NCBI GenBank assembly: GCA_018660965.1
Contig: JABJJH010000543.1
Location: forward strand, 1-7,504
Reading direction: 5' to 3'
DNA from: Rhodospirillaceae bacterium
Lineage (GTDB): Bacteria > Pseudomonadota > Alphaproteobacteria > UBA8366 > GCA-2717185
Length of the DNA: 7,504 nucleotides
This document shows positions 1 to 6,786 of this stretch, piece by piece (position 1 is the first letter of the stretch; every line of letters begins with the position of its first letter). A model generated the notes under the pieces. It did no database searches, was not told the origin of the DNA, and saw only the letters and a list, made by a program, of their open reading frames with translations. Made by a program: the position numbers and the translations under genes.

Positions 1-473
1 TGATGTTCGACCTTCCGAACGACCACGATATCATTGCGTTGTTCGTACATCGACCCGACCGGAAATTACTGATCGCGTCCAGCGACGGACGCGGGTTCAT
101 CGTGCCCGAACGCGATGTCTACGCCCAGACCAAGGCGGGCAAGCAGGCGCTCAATGTCAGCGGCGAGGTTGAAGCGCGCGTGTGCCGGATCGTTGATGGC
201 GACGCCGTGGCGGTGGTCGGGGATAACCGCAAACTGCTGGTGTTCGATCTGGCCGACATGCCCGAAATGAGCCGGGGGCGCGGCGTCATCCTGCAACGCT
301 ACAAGGATGGCGGATTATCGGATATCGTCGTTTTCAACAAGGCCGACGGCCTGCAATGGCGCTCTGGCGACCGTACTAGAACGGAAACCGATTTGCGGGA
401 CTGGGTCGGCCGGCGCGCGCAATCGGGTCGGTTACCGCCCCGGGGATTCCCGCGCAATAACAAGTTCGATTAG
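1..473 (+). CDS. parC: DNA topoisomerase IV subunit A, C-terminal part (partial at window start)
   Basis: This is the 3' end of the gene for the A subunit of topoisomerase IV, the ParC2ParE2 type II enzyme that unlinks daughter chromosomes. The frame is open from the window edge (first complete codon at base 3), so the ATG at base 3 is an internal Met and not the start; the catalytic tyrosine domain lies outside the window. The visible ~156 residues are the C-terminal beta-pinwheel region, with blade-like motifs GRGFIVPERDVYAQTKAGKQ and AVVGDNRKLLVFDLADMPEM followed by RGRGVILQRYKDGG. The end, GRLPPRGFPRNNKFD, resembles alphaproteobacterial ParC termini as I remember them. GyrA shares the fold, but this ending and the RGKG-LQRYKDGG-type motif favour ParC. 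The TAG stop lies 12 bp from the stop of convergent bpt, and no hairpin plus T-run separates them. Confidence 0.93.
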   Translation, partial: MFDLPNDHDIIALFVHRPDRKLLIASSDGRGFIVPERDVYAQTKAGKQALNVSGEVEARVCRIVDGDAVAVVGDNRKLLVFDLADMPEMSRGRGVILQRYKDGGLSDIVVFNKADGLQWRSGDRTRTETDLRDWVGRRAQSGRLPPRGFPRNNKFD

Positions 474-485
474 AAATTCGTTCGA

Positions 486-1217
486 TTAGTCGGGGGCGGC
501 GGTCAGGGGCCGCCATCCGGTCGGGCCGAACCCTTCAAGGGGCTGGAAGCGTTGTTTGTAGGCCATTTTCGGACTGCCCTCGATCCAGAACCCCAGATAC
601 ACATAGGGCAACGCCATCCGGGCCGCCTGTTCGATCAAGGACAGTATGATGAACGACCCCAGGCTTCGCGCTGCGTCATCGGGGTTGAAGAAGCTGTAGA
701 CAGCGGAATATCCATCGTTCAGGCAGTCGGTCAGGCACGCGCCAATCAACACGCCGTCACCGTCGCGAAATTCGAGGATCGTGGAGTCCACCGGGCTCGA
801 CACGATCATATCGAGGTAGTCGCGTTCTTTCATCCGCGCCATTTCGCCGTCGCCATGGCGTGTCGACAGATACCGGTTGAACAGGCGGTATTGTTCCGCC
901 GTCGGGGTCGAGCCGACATCGCGTGTCGTGACGTTGGCGTTGGCGTTCAGGATTCGCCGCCACGACCGGCTTCGTTTGAAGTCATCGACGACGATGCGGA
1001 CCGGGACACAGGCGTTGCAGCCGTTGCAAGCGGGCCGATACGCCACATGATGGCTGCGCCGGAAGCCCGCTTGCGACAGGGCTTCATAATGAAACTGGGC
1101 GTCCGGCATGTTCAATTCGGTGAATAATTGCTGCTCCACCCGGCCGGGCAGATACGGGCACGGCATGGGCCCCGACCGGTAGAACGGGATGACCCTGGGT
1201 TTTCGTTGATCCGTCAC
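486..1217 (-). CDS. bpt: Aspartate/glutamate leucyltransferase (bacterial R-transferase family)
   Basis: The predicted enzyme transfers leucine from Leu-tRNA to proteins with N-terminal Asp or Glu, marking them for the ClpS/ClpAP N-degron pathway in the cytoplasm. The frame stays open upstream to 1628, but that stretch is the shadow of the RDD gene. I chose the GTG at 1217 because it gives 243 residues, normal for the family, and begins just before the conserved block PRVIPFYRSGPMPCPYLPGR. Visible family motifs are Cys20, the cluster CNGCNAC (Cys64, 67, 70), FKRSRSWRRILNAN, and LGFWIEGSPKMAYKQRFQPL near 208-227, typical of the transferase (GNAT-like) domain. The start overlaps the RDD stop in a GTGA arrangement with only a weak upstream ribosome site, suggesting translational coupling. 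The alternative is arginyltransferase specificity, which sequence alone cannot exclude; bacterial members with this layout are usually Bpt. Confidence 0.93.
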   Translation of the reverse strand: MTDQRKPRVIPFYRSGPMPCPYLPGRVEQQLFTELNMPDAQFHYEALSQAGFRRSHHVAYRPACNGCNACVPVRIVVDDFKRSRSWRRILNANANVTTRDVGSTPTAEQYRLFNRYLSTRHGDGEMARMKERDYLDMIVSSPVDSTILEFRDGDGVLIGACLTDCLNDGYSAVYSFFNPDDAARSLGSFIILSLIEQAARMALPYVYLGFWIEGSPKMAYKQRFQPLEGFGPTGWRPLTAAPD

Positions 1218-1750
1218 GTCTTGGTCTGTCCTGTGGAGACAGCGGCGGCGTGCGCGTTCACAACCAGCGTTCCGGACAGGAAATCGTGCGCGCACCGGTG
1301 TTTGTCGTTGAAGAACGCGATGATCAGGACAAGAAAACTCGTCATCGTGACGGATAGATAGAACAGCGCGGTCATGGCGAAGGCTTGCAGCAATCCCGGC
1401 CGTTCGCCATCCAGCGTGCGCACCTCCACGCCAAGAAATTGCATGCCAATGGTGGCCGAGCGCCGACCGCCGATCAGGAGCGTGTGGTAGGCGATGGGGA
1501 TGAGCGGGGCGAGGGGCAGCAGCACGCCCGAGAGCAGGCCAAGGCTGAAGAGGACGACGATCCACACCATCGTGAAAAACGCGCCGACAATGGCCATGTC
1601 GATCAGGAAGGCGAGAGACCGGCGCCACAGCACGCCGTCCAAAAGGGCCTCATCCGAGACGGCGTCGAACGATAATCGGACGCCGGTCCATTGCAGTTTG
1701 CCCGTGCTACGTTCCGGAAGTTGTTCGCTCGACAGGGCGTTATCCTCCAT
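1214..1750 (-). CDS. RDD-family integral membrane protein
   Basis: This 178-residue protein has an RDD domain, a family of small inner-membrane proteins of mostly unknown function (some members are implicated in ion transport). After a hydrophilic N-terminus of about 40 residues comes WRRSLAFLIDMAIVGAF, the signature Arg44-Ala47-Asp51 entering the first helix. A second hydrophobic stretch follows at about 62-92, then the conserved SATIGMQFLGVEVRTLDG (98-115), a third helix at about 121-147 and the conserved HDFLSGT with Asp156. The ATG at 1750 has a modest ribosome site (GGTGA about 7 bases upstream). The stop overlaps the GTG start of bpt. From memory, RDD genes next to leucyl/arginyltransferase genes are common in alphaproteobacteria; the functional link is unknown. 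It probably has its own promoter in 1751-1902, because inverted repeats separate it from motB. Confidence 0.87.
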   Translation of the reverse strand: MEDNALSSEQLPERSTGKLQWTGVRLSFDAVSDEALLDGVLWRRSLAFLIDMAIVGAFFTMVWIVVLFSLGLLSGVLLPLAPLIPIAYHTLLIGGRRSATIGMQFLGVEVRTLDGERPGLLQAFAMTALFYLSVTMTSFLVLIIAFFNDKHRCAHDFLSGTLVVNAHAAAVSTGQTKT

Positions 1751-1902
1751 TATGGGTCACCACAATAACATTGGCGCGGCGTCGCCGTAGTGCAAGGGCG
1801 GCGCACACAGGATCCAATTTTGGATCTGAATCGCACTGAATTCAACAAGTCAGTGTGCTGGTTCACGCGAAATTCGTATCATCGAATTTCACGATCAGGA
1901 CA
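1751..1902. other. Intergenic region between the stator operon and the RDD-bpt pair, with inverted repeats
   Basis: These 152 bp lie between two leftward transcription units. I see no open frame that looks real. They hold three inverted repeats: 1811-1826 (GATCCAA, TT, TTGGATC), 1834-1839 with 1850-1855 (CACTGA, 10-base loop, TCAGTG), and 1866-1893, described separately. They also contain the 13-base word TCGCACTGAATTC (1831-1843), which recurs upstream of motA. The likely roles are the end of the mot transcript and the promoter or operator of RDD-bpt. I could not pick a convincing -35/-10 pair. Confidence 0.5.
1866..1893 (-). terminator. Inverted repeat just after the second motB (possible mot operon transcript end)
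   Basis: GAAATTCG (1869-1876) and CGAATTTC (1883-1890) form a perfect 8-bp stem with a 6-base loop. Two further pairs lie outside one mismatch (1866-1867 with 1892-1893). It begins 10 bases after the motB stop on the leftward strand, where a terminator or a 3'-end-protecting hairpin would sit. No T-run follows it in that direction, so it is not a canonical intrinsic terminator; an operator for the next gene is the alternative. Confidence 0.4.
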
Positions 1903-2835
1903 CTAGTTGGCGCCAAAAATACGGGGCGGCGCCGGAGATTTTCGTTTCGGGTCTTTTCGATCCCGCAACAAGACAATCTCCAACCGCCTGTTCCCGGGTG
2001 ACAAGGGGTTGTCCCGAATGCGTAATTCCGTATCCGCCTTACCCACGACCTCGGCGGTGCGTTTATCCGGCATACCAGCCTTTTGCAAAGCGCGGCGCGC
2101 GGCGCTCGCGCGATCAAAAGACAGCTCCCAGTTGGTGCGGCCCGTTGACGATCTGAATTTTTCCGCATCGGTGTGGCCCGATATTGAAACCTTGTTCGGC
2201 AGACGCTCGATGACGCTTGCGATAAGGATGAGGATTTTCTCCGTGTGATCGGTTAATTCGGCGCCGCCCGGTTTGAACATGGCGACGCCCTTCTGGTCGA
2301 TCAACTGTATGCGCAAGCCGCGCTCGGTTATGTCGATCTTGATCGCTTCGCGCAAACTCCGCAGACCGGGTACTTCGTCGAGCGCCTGTTCCAGGGCCGC
2401 TTCGGCGGCGCGGAATTGCTTTGCTTCATTTTCGGATTTTATTTCCGTCAGATTGGGCAGGTCGGACGCTTCCGCTTCGACAGGGCTTACTTCATTGGTC
2501 GCCTTGTCGCCGGGCGTGCTGTCCATCGACATCTTGATCTGGGAGGGCGATCCCGGTTTCGGAACCGGGCCGGGGTCGGTCGCCGAAATGCCGCCGAATA
2601 ACCCGCCGCTGCCGCTGGACCCCTGGCGGACGCCGACGGGTTCGAAGAAGTTCGAAATGCCCTCAAGCTGTTCCTGCGTGGTTGCGTTAAGAAGCCAGAG
2701 CAGCAGGAAAAACGCCATCATGGCGGTGACGAAATCGGCGTAGGCGACTTTCCAGGCGCCGCCATGCGCGGCGCCGCCTGGAAGCTTGACCTTCTTGATG
2801 ACGAGTTCAGGTTCTTTTGGGGCGCCTTCGGTCAT
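1903..2835 (-). CDS. motB: Flagellar motor stator protein MotB, second tandem paralogue
   Basis: MotB anchors the stator to peptidoglycan and, with MotA, forms the ion channel that drives flagellar rotation. The 310-residue product has a short cytoplasmic N-terminus, HGGAWKVAYADFVTAMMAFF with the ion-binding Asp34 at the start of the single membrane helix (about 30-50), a variable periplasmic linker (about 65-150), and an OmpA-like peptidoglycan-binding domain from about 165. That domain shows GLRIQLIDQ, MFKPGG, SGHTD (219-223), NWELSFDRASAARR (Arg242) and NRRLEIVLL (282-290). Both residues that normally grip diaminopimelate in OmpA domains, the Asp of GHTD and the Arg of LSxxRA, are present. 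The tail is basic (KDPKRKSP). The ATG overlaps the preceding motB stop (ATGA), with AAGG five to eight bases upstream. A helper stator subunit such as MotC is unlikely given the full MotB architecture. Confidence 0.93.
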   Translation of the reverse strand: MTEGAPKEPELVIKKVKLPGGAAHGGAWKVAYADFVTAMMAFFLLLWLLNATTQEQLEGISNFFEPVGVRQGSSGSGGLFGGISATDPGPVPKPGSPSQIKMSMDSTPGDKATNEVSPVEAEASDLPNLTEIKSENEAKQFRAAEAALEQALDEVPGLRSLREAIKIDITERGLRIQLIDQKGVAMFKPGGAELTDHTEKILILIASVIERLPNKVSISGHTDAEKFRSSTGRTNWELSFDRASAARRALQKAGMPDKRTAEVVGKADTELRIRDNPLSPGNRRLEIVLLRDRKDPKRKSPAPPRIFGAN

Positions 2836-3848
2836 GGGTTCGCCTTCAGACTTCCATCCGGCGCCTTTTGCTCGGGCGAGATTTCCTCGGTTGTCTTTCC
2901 TTCTGGCGCCTTTCCTGCTGACGTTTTTTCCTCGGGCAGTTTTTCACCCTCGGTCGCTTTTCCTTTTGGGATGCGCACCAACAGGAGGCTGATGCGCCGG
3001 TTGCGCGGCGAATTGGGCTCTTTCGGGAACAAATGTTCGCTGTCGGATTTGCCCGTGACGGCGGCGATACGCTCGGGCGCCAATCCTGAATCGACGATAA
3101 CGCGGCGCGCGGCGTTTGCCCGGTGGCCACTTAAATCCCAGTTCGATGCCGAAGAGTTTTCCTGCCCCGCACTGTTGGTGTGCCCGGTGATCGCAATGTT
3201 GTTCGGAAATTGAACCAGTACGCTCGTGATGATTTCCAGAAACGCTTTGGAATATGCCGACATCACAACGCCGCCGGGTTTGAACATCGTGATCCGTTCC
3301 TGGTCGATCAATTGGATACGCAGTCCGTCCGGGGTGTTCTCGATCAACAAACTATCCTGAAAATCACGAAGTTGTTCGCTTTTTTCGACCGCGAGGCGAA
3401 GCGACGATTGCGCCCGTTCCAAATCCTTTTGCTCGCTTATCCGCGCCTCGACATTTTCGCTGTCTTGATGAACTTCCGTGGAAGTAAGTGCTTCCTTGGC
3501 CTTGCCCTCGTGGTCCCGTTGTCCGCCGAACGATGGTATGGGGATGGAAACGCTGGGGGGAGAGCCCGAGGATTTCATGGCCCCCCGCGCACTGAGGGCG
3601 AGCCCCATGAGGGCGCCGGATTGTCCGGCCTGATCGCTTTGGGTAATCGATTCCGGTTCGAACAGGTTGGAAATTCCCTGTTTTTGACTTTCCGTGGTGA
3701 CGTTTAGCAACCAAAGCAACAGAAAAAACGCCATCATGGCGGTGACGAAATCGGCGTAGGCGACCTTCCAGGCGCCGCCATGCGGATTTTCCTTCGGCTT
3801 GATCCGCTTCTTGATGATGATCGGTGCGATCGCTTCTTCGTCGGCCAT
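2832..3848 (-). CDS. motB: Flagellar motor stator protein MotB, first tandem paralogue with atypical peptidoglycan loop
   Basis: This is a 338-residue MotB-type stator subunit, following motA by 30 bp with an AGGG ribosome site upstream of the ATG. The proton-carrying Asp33 lies in HGGAWKVAYADFVTAMMAFF at the start of the membrane helix (about 29-49). The linker (about 65-165) is polar and includes a stretch at 130-160 that could be helical. The OmpA-like domain starts near 170 with GLRIQLIDQ and MFKPGG. The loop normally reading GHTD is GHTN here (Asn225), although the partner Arg243 in NWDLSGHRANAARR and NRR (283-285) are kept. After the domain, residues 295-338 form a Lys/Glu/Pro-rich tail with three loosely repeated units, GKATEG, GKAPEG and QKAPDG, about 15 residues apart. 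Outside the helix region it is clearly diverged from the next motB. It may form heterodimers with the second MotB (inference). Confidence 0.92.
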   Translation of the reverse strand: MADEEAIAPIIIKKRIKPKENPHGGAWKVAYADFVTAMMAFFLLLWLLNVTTESQKQGISNLFEPESITQSDQAGQSGALMGLALSARGAMKSSGSPPSVSIPIPSFGGQRDHEGKAKEALTSTEVHQDSENVEARISEQKDLERAQSSLRLAVEKSEQLRDFQDSLLIENTPDGLRIQLIDQERITMFKPGGVVMSAYSKAFLEIITSVLVQFPNNIAITGHTNSAGQENSSASNWDLSGHRANAARRVIVDSGLAPERIAAVTGKSDSEHLFPKEPNSPRNRRISLLLVRIPKGKATEGEKLPEEKTSAGKAPEGKTTEEISPEQKAPDGSLKANP

Positions 3849-3878
3849 GTGTTTAGACCCTGTCCACTTGAACGGTCG

Positions 3879-4739
3879 CTAAACCGGAGGTAATTCAGCG
3901 CAGGCTTCTTCGACTTCCATAAATGTCGGCCGGATGTGGGACATCAGGCATTTACGGGCGAATTCCACGGTCACGGCGGGCGCGTATCCTTGCAAATGCG
4001 CCAGAATACCTGATTTCAGACACACGAAATACAGATGTTCTTCTTCGCGCACGGATTTGAGCGCCGCCGCCATGGGTCCGACAAATCCATAGCACAACAA
4101 AATGCCCAAAAACGTCCCGACGAGCGCGGCGGCGATGAGCCCGCCAAGAATTTCCGGGGGTTCCTGGATTGACCCCATCGTGTGAATAACGCCCAGGACC
4201 GCCGCGACAATCCCCAGACCGGGGAAACTCTCTGCCAAGGTGTTGATCGCATGCGCCACGTGATCGGCTTCGTGATGATGCGTGTCGAGTTCAATATCGA
4301 TGATGGTTTCAATTTCGTTGGGGTTATCCGTGCCAAGCGTCATCAGCCGCAGGTAATCGCAAAAGAACTCCGTGGCGTGATGGTCGCCATGAAATGCCGG
4401 AAAGGATTGAAAGATTGCACTGTCATGCGGGTTATCGACATGCTGTTCGAGCGACAACATACCCTTGGTTTTCGCCATTCGAAAAACCTGGTACTGCATC
4501 GTCAAGAGTTCCAGATAATCCGCTTTCTTGTATTTGGGCCCCTTGAAAATCGCGCCTATGCCGCCCCCGGTCTTGAGAACGACTTCCTTGGGGTTTGCAA
4601 TCATGAAGGCGAAAATACCGCTGCCGCCAATAATTACGAACTCCAAGGGTTGCCACAGCACGTTTAGGTGACCGCCCATGAGGACGAAACTAACGAGTAC
4701 GGCGGCGGTAACGCCTACTAACCCAATAATTGGGAACAC
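3879..4739 (-). CDS. motA: Flagellar motor stator protein MotA
   Basis: MotA is the inner-membrane stator subunit that couples ion flow through MotB to torque on the rotor protein FliG. The product is 286 residues, close to the E. coli protein. Four hydrophobic segments are visible: about 3-23, 31-50, 174-192 and 198-226, with a cytoplasmic loop between the second and third. The conserved prolines are at family positions, Pro173 in SFPGLGIVAAVLGV and Pro222 in GFVGPMAAAL. Glu98 in the cytoplasmic torque loop is also kept, with Arg87 and Lys90 nearby. I chose the GTG at 4739 because GGAG sits six bases upstream and the first helix follows at once. It is the first gene of the leftward motA-motB-motB operon. 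The close resemblance to E. coli-type MotA together with the MotB Asp suggests a proton-driven rather than sodium-driven stator (inference). Confidence 0.96.
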   Translation of the reverse strand: MFPIIGLVGVTAAVLVSFVLMGGHLNVLWQPLEFVIIGGSGIFAFMIANPKEVVLKTGGGIGAIFKGPKYKKADYLELLTMQYQVFRMAKTKGMLSLEQHVDNPHDSAIFQSFPAFHGDHHATEFFCDYLRLMTLGTDNPNEIETIIDIELDTHHHEADHVAHAINTLAESFPGLGIVAAVLGVIHTMGSIQEPPEILGGLIAAALVGTFLGILLCYGFVGPMAAALKSVREEEHLYFVCLKSGILAHLQGYAPAVTVEFARKCLMSHIRPTFMEVEEACAELPPV

Positions 4740-4948
4740 TTTTTTTCTCCGCTCCTGATGAACCGCAATAAAATACGCGGGAACCGTTAAGCAAGTCTAA
4801 CCAATAAGCCCAATAAATGACCGAGTGGACTCATAAACATTTGAATGCTTCGATCATTTGCGTGAAGATTGTCCCCGATTCGCACTGAATTCTAAACCTT
4901 ACTTCACAGATCGTACCCCGAAATTGTTAATCAAAGGGCTTGAACCAA
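4740..4948. promoter_or_regulatory. Divergent intergenic region between motA and the flavin reductase gene
   Basis: These 209 bp are AT-richer than the genes around them and must hold the leftward mot promoter and the rightward flavin-reductase promoter. The motA ribosome site (AGGAG and GGAG) is at the left end, and AAAGGG (4933-4938) serves the rightward gene. I looked on the leftward strand for sigma-28 and sigma-54 patterns; the nearest, TTGG-N7-TGCT, has wrong spacing, and no strong sigma-70 pair stands out. The word TCGCACTGAATTC at 4880-4892 also occurs in the region upstream of the RDD gene and could be a shared regulator site. Confidence 0.45.
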
Positions 4949-5425
4949 ATGGATAAGCTGTCTTTCCGGAACGCGTGTGGCCAATTCGCGACAGGGGTCA
5001 CGGTCATAACGACAACCGGCCCCGATGGTGAATTGATCGGCGTGACCGCCAATTCTTTTTCGTCCGTTTCGTTGGACCCGCCCTTGGTGTTGTTTTGCCT
5101 GGGACGGGACGCCACGTCTTTTTCCGTGTTTCAAACGGTTGGAAGCTTTGCGGTCAATATCCTGAGCGAAGACCAAAAGGCCGCCTGCATGCATTTCGCG
5201 CGAATTGGCGACGACCAGGGCGAACCTTTTGACGGCGTCGATTTCGAGACCTGGGATTCCGGCAGCCCGATCCTGTCCGACTGTCTGGCGAATTTCGAAT
5301 GCACGACGGAAAGCATTCACGACGCCGGCGACCATGTCATCATGGTTGGCCGGGTGAACCGGATGCGCTGTGAGGGCGAGCGCAAGCCGTTGGTATTTTA
5401 TACCGGAAAGTTTTTTCAAATCTGA
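4949..5425 (+). CDS. Flavin reductase-like domain protein (small FMN/FAD reductase family)
   Basis: This 158-residue protein has the flavin reductase-like (HpaC/ActVB-type) split-barrel fold. Such proteins use NAD(P)H to reduce free flavin, usually for a partner two-component monooxygenase, or act as flavoproteins themselves. Motifs in order are FRNACGQFATGVTVITT (6-22), the flavin-binding signature GVTANSFSSVSLDPPLVLFC (31-50), FAVNIL (67-72), and GDHVIMVGRV (128-137), typical of the dimer and flavin site. I prefer the ATG at 4949 over an in-frame TTG at 4940: AAAGGG (4933-4938) is 10 bases before the ATG but only one before the TTG. No monooxygenase gene is adjacent, so the substrate partner is unknown. 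The gene converges with the threonine ammonia-lyase gene, and the 39-bp gap (5426-5464) shows no hairpin with T-run. Confidence 0.88.
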   Translation: MDKLSFRNACGQFATGVTVITTTGPDGELIGVTANSFSSVSLDPPLVLFCLGRDATSFSVFQTVGSFAVNILSEDQKAACMHFARIGDDQGEPFDGVDFETWDSGSPILSDCLANFECTTESIHDAGDHVIMVGRVNRMRCEGERKPLVFYTGKFFQI

Positions 5426-5464
5426 ACGCCTTATCTGACCGGATCCTGGGGCCGGATATAGGGC

Positions 5465-6688
5465 CTAACCTGCATGGTCGGTATCACGTAGCTGCCGCGC
5501 GGTGAATCCGCCGTCTTCCAGCCGTTTCAGGATTTCCGCGATATGGTTGGCGTCCCGTGTTTCCACGGCGACATCCAGATCGGCCAGCTTGACGGGCAAA
5601 TCGTAAAACAACCGCTGGTGAAGAATTTCGACGATATTGCCGCCCGATTCCCCGATGATGTCGGATACCGCCGCCAGGGCGCCGGGTCGGTCGCTGATGG
5701 TGATTCGCAGTCGCGCCATTTGCCCGGCGCGGACCATGCCCCGCATCAGCACAGACGCCAGAATGCGCGGGTCGATATTGGCCCCGCCCACGATTAGCCC
5801 GACGGTCTTGCCCGCAAATCGGTCAGGATGTTTGCTTAGCGCGGCCAGGGGCACCGCGCCCGCGCCTTCGCACAAAATCTTGGCGTCGCTCAACATGGTC
5901 TGGATGGCGGCTTCTATCGCGGGTTCATCGACCAGGATAATGTCATCGACAAGGCGCGTGACAATGTCGCGGGTCAGCGCGCCGGGCGTTTTGACGGCGA
6001 TGCCGTCCGCGATGCTGGCGCCGCCGGATGTGGGTTCCAGACCATGCAGGGCCTGATACATCGACGGATACAATTCGGCCTCCGCGCCGATAATCTGGAT
6101 ATCGGGCTTTATCGCCTTGGCGGCGGTCGCAATGCCCGAGATCAGGCCGCCGCCGCCGATGGGCGCGACAATGATGTCGAGGTTTGGCGCGTCGGCCAGC
6201 ACCTCCACGCCGATGGTTCCCTGTCCGGCAATGATCTTTTCATCGTCATAGGGATGCACGAAGGCCAGTTTGTCGCGCGCCGCCAGTTCATTGGCGAAGG
6301 GTTCGGCCGCGTTGATGTTGTCGCCGAATAATTCGACCCGCGCGCCGAACGCCTGGGTGCGGGACACTTTGTTGAACGGCGTGCCTTCGGGCATGACGAT
6401 GGTCGCGGGCACGCCAAGCCGTTGCGCATGATAGGCGACCCCCTGGGCGTGATTGCCCGCCGATATCGCGATGACCCCGCGTTTGGCTTGGTCGGGCGTC
6501 AGGCTCAACAGTTTGACAAGCGCGCCGCGATCCTTGAAGGAACCGGTGCGTTGCAAGGTTTCCAGCTTCAAATAAATGTTGGCGCCAAACCGGTCCGACA
6601 GGGCGCCGGCGCGGACCATCGGCGTGCGCACAACCGCGCCCTCGATAATCCCGGCGGCGGCGTTGATGTCTTCCAGCGACACGGTCAT
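5465..6688 (-). CDS. ilvA: Threonine ammonia-lyase (threonine dehydratase), medium form with one C-terminal ACT domain
   Basis: This pyridoxal-phosphate enzyme deaminates L-threonine to 2-oxobutanoate and ammonia, the entry step to isoleucine or to threonine breakdown, in the cytoplasm. The 407-residue product has the type II PLP fold: Schiff-base Lys52 in TGSFKDRGA, the substrate loop SAGNHAQGVAYHA (76-88), the phosphate-cradling glycine loop APIGGGGLISG (175-185), and CEGAGAVPLAAL (273-284) near the cofactor ring. Residues about 325-407 form one ACT domain (RLRITISDRPGALAAVSDII), a likely allosteric site. The length and single ACT domain separate it from the 500-residue biosynthetic IlvA with two ACT-like modules, so a catabolic TdcB-like role is equally possible. 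I chose the ATG at 6688: AGGAG lies 11 bases upstream, whereas the in-frame TTG at 6715 has none. The segment encoding residues 40-56 is repeated exactly at the window end. Confidence 0.92.
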   Translation of the reverse strand: MTVSLEDINAAAGIIEGAVVRTPMVRAGALSDRFGANIYLKLETLQRTGSFKDRGALVKLLSLTPDQAKRGVIAISAGNHAQGVAYHAQRLGVPATIVMPEGTPFNKVSRTQAFGARVELFGDNINAAEPFANELAARDKLAFVHPYDDEKIIAGQGTIGVEVLADAPNLDIIVAPIGGGGLISGIATAAKAIKPDIQIIGAEAELYPSMYQALHGLEPTSGGASIADGIAVKTPGALTRDIVTRLVDDIILVDEPAIEAAIQTMLSDAKILCEGAGAVPLAALSKHPDRFAGKTVGLIVGGANIDPRILASVLMRGMVRAGQMARLRITISDRPGALAAVSDIIGESGGNIVEILHQRLFYDLPVKLADLDVAVETRDANHIAEILKRLEDGGFTARQLRDTDHAG

Positions 6689-6786
6689 GACGTAATCGGC
6701 TCCTGTGTTAACCAATCAGGAAATTGTTATGTGACGGTCCCTTAATCGTTAGCATGGCGCGGTGGTCGATGTCATTTTGACAGCCC

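Noticed and set aside
552..1127. Long rightward open frame (191 codons) opposite bpt
   Set aside because: It lies fully antisense to a well-supported family gene, has no ribosome site or recognisable domain, and is typical of shadow frames in GC-rich DNA.
1218..1628. N-terminal extension of the bpt frame to 1628
   Set aside because: The extra 137 residues are Arg/His/Pro-rich shadow sequence of the overlapping RDD gene; family length and conserved blocks start at the GTG at 1217.
3180..3707. Rightward 175-codon frame opposite the first motB, and similar frames opposite motA (4182-4667) and the second motB (2273-2743)
   Set aside because: All are antisense to clear stator genes and show no protein-family features.
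4722..4734. Palindrome CCCAAT-A-ATTGGG near the motA start
   Set aside because: It is within the motA coding sequence (Pro-Ile-Ile-Gly codons) and has a one-base centre, so no plausible hairpin; probably coincidental.
4770..4800. Possible sigma-54 promoter (TTGG-N7-TGCT on the leftward strand) for motA
   Set aside because: The GG-to-GC spacing is two bases too short for the -24/-12 consensus.
5426..5464. CCGGAT repeat in the gap between the flavin reductase and lyase genes as a bidirectional terminator
   Set aside because: CCGGAT occurs twice as a direct repeat; the only stem is the 4-bp self-complementary CCGG and no T-run follows on either strand.
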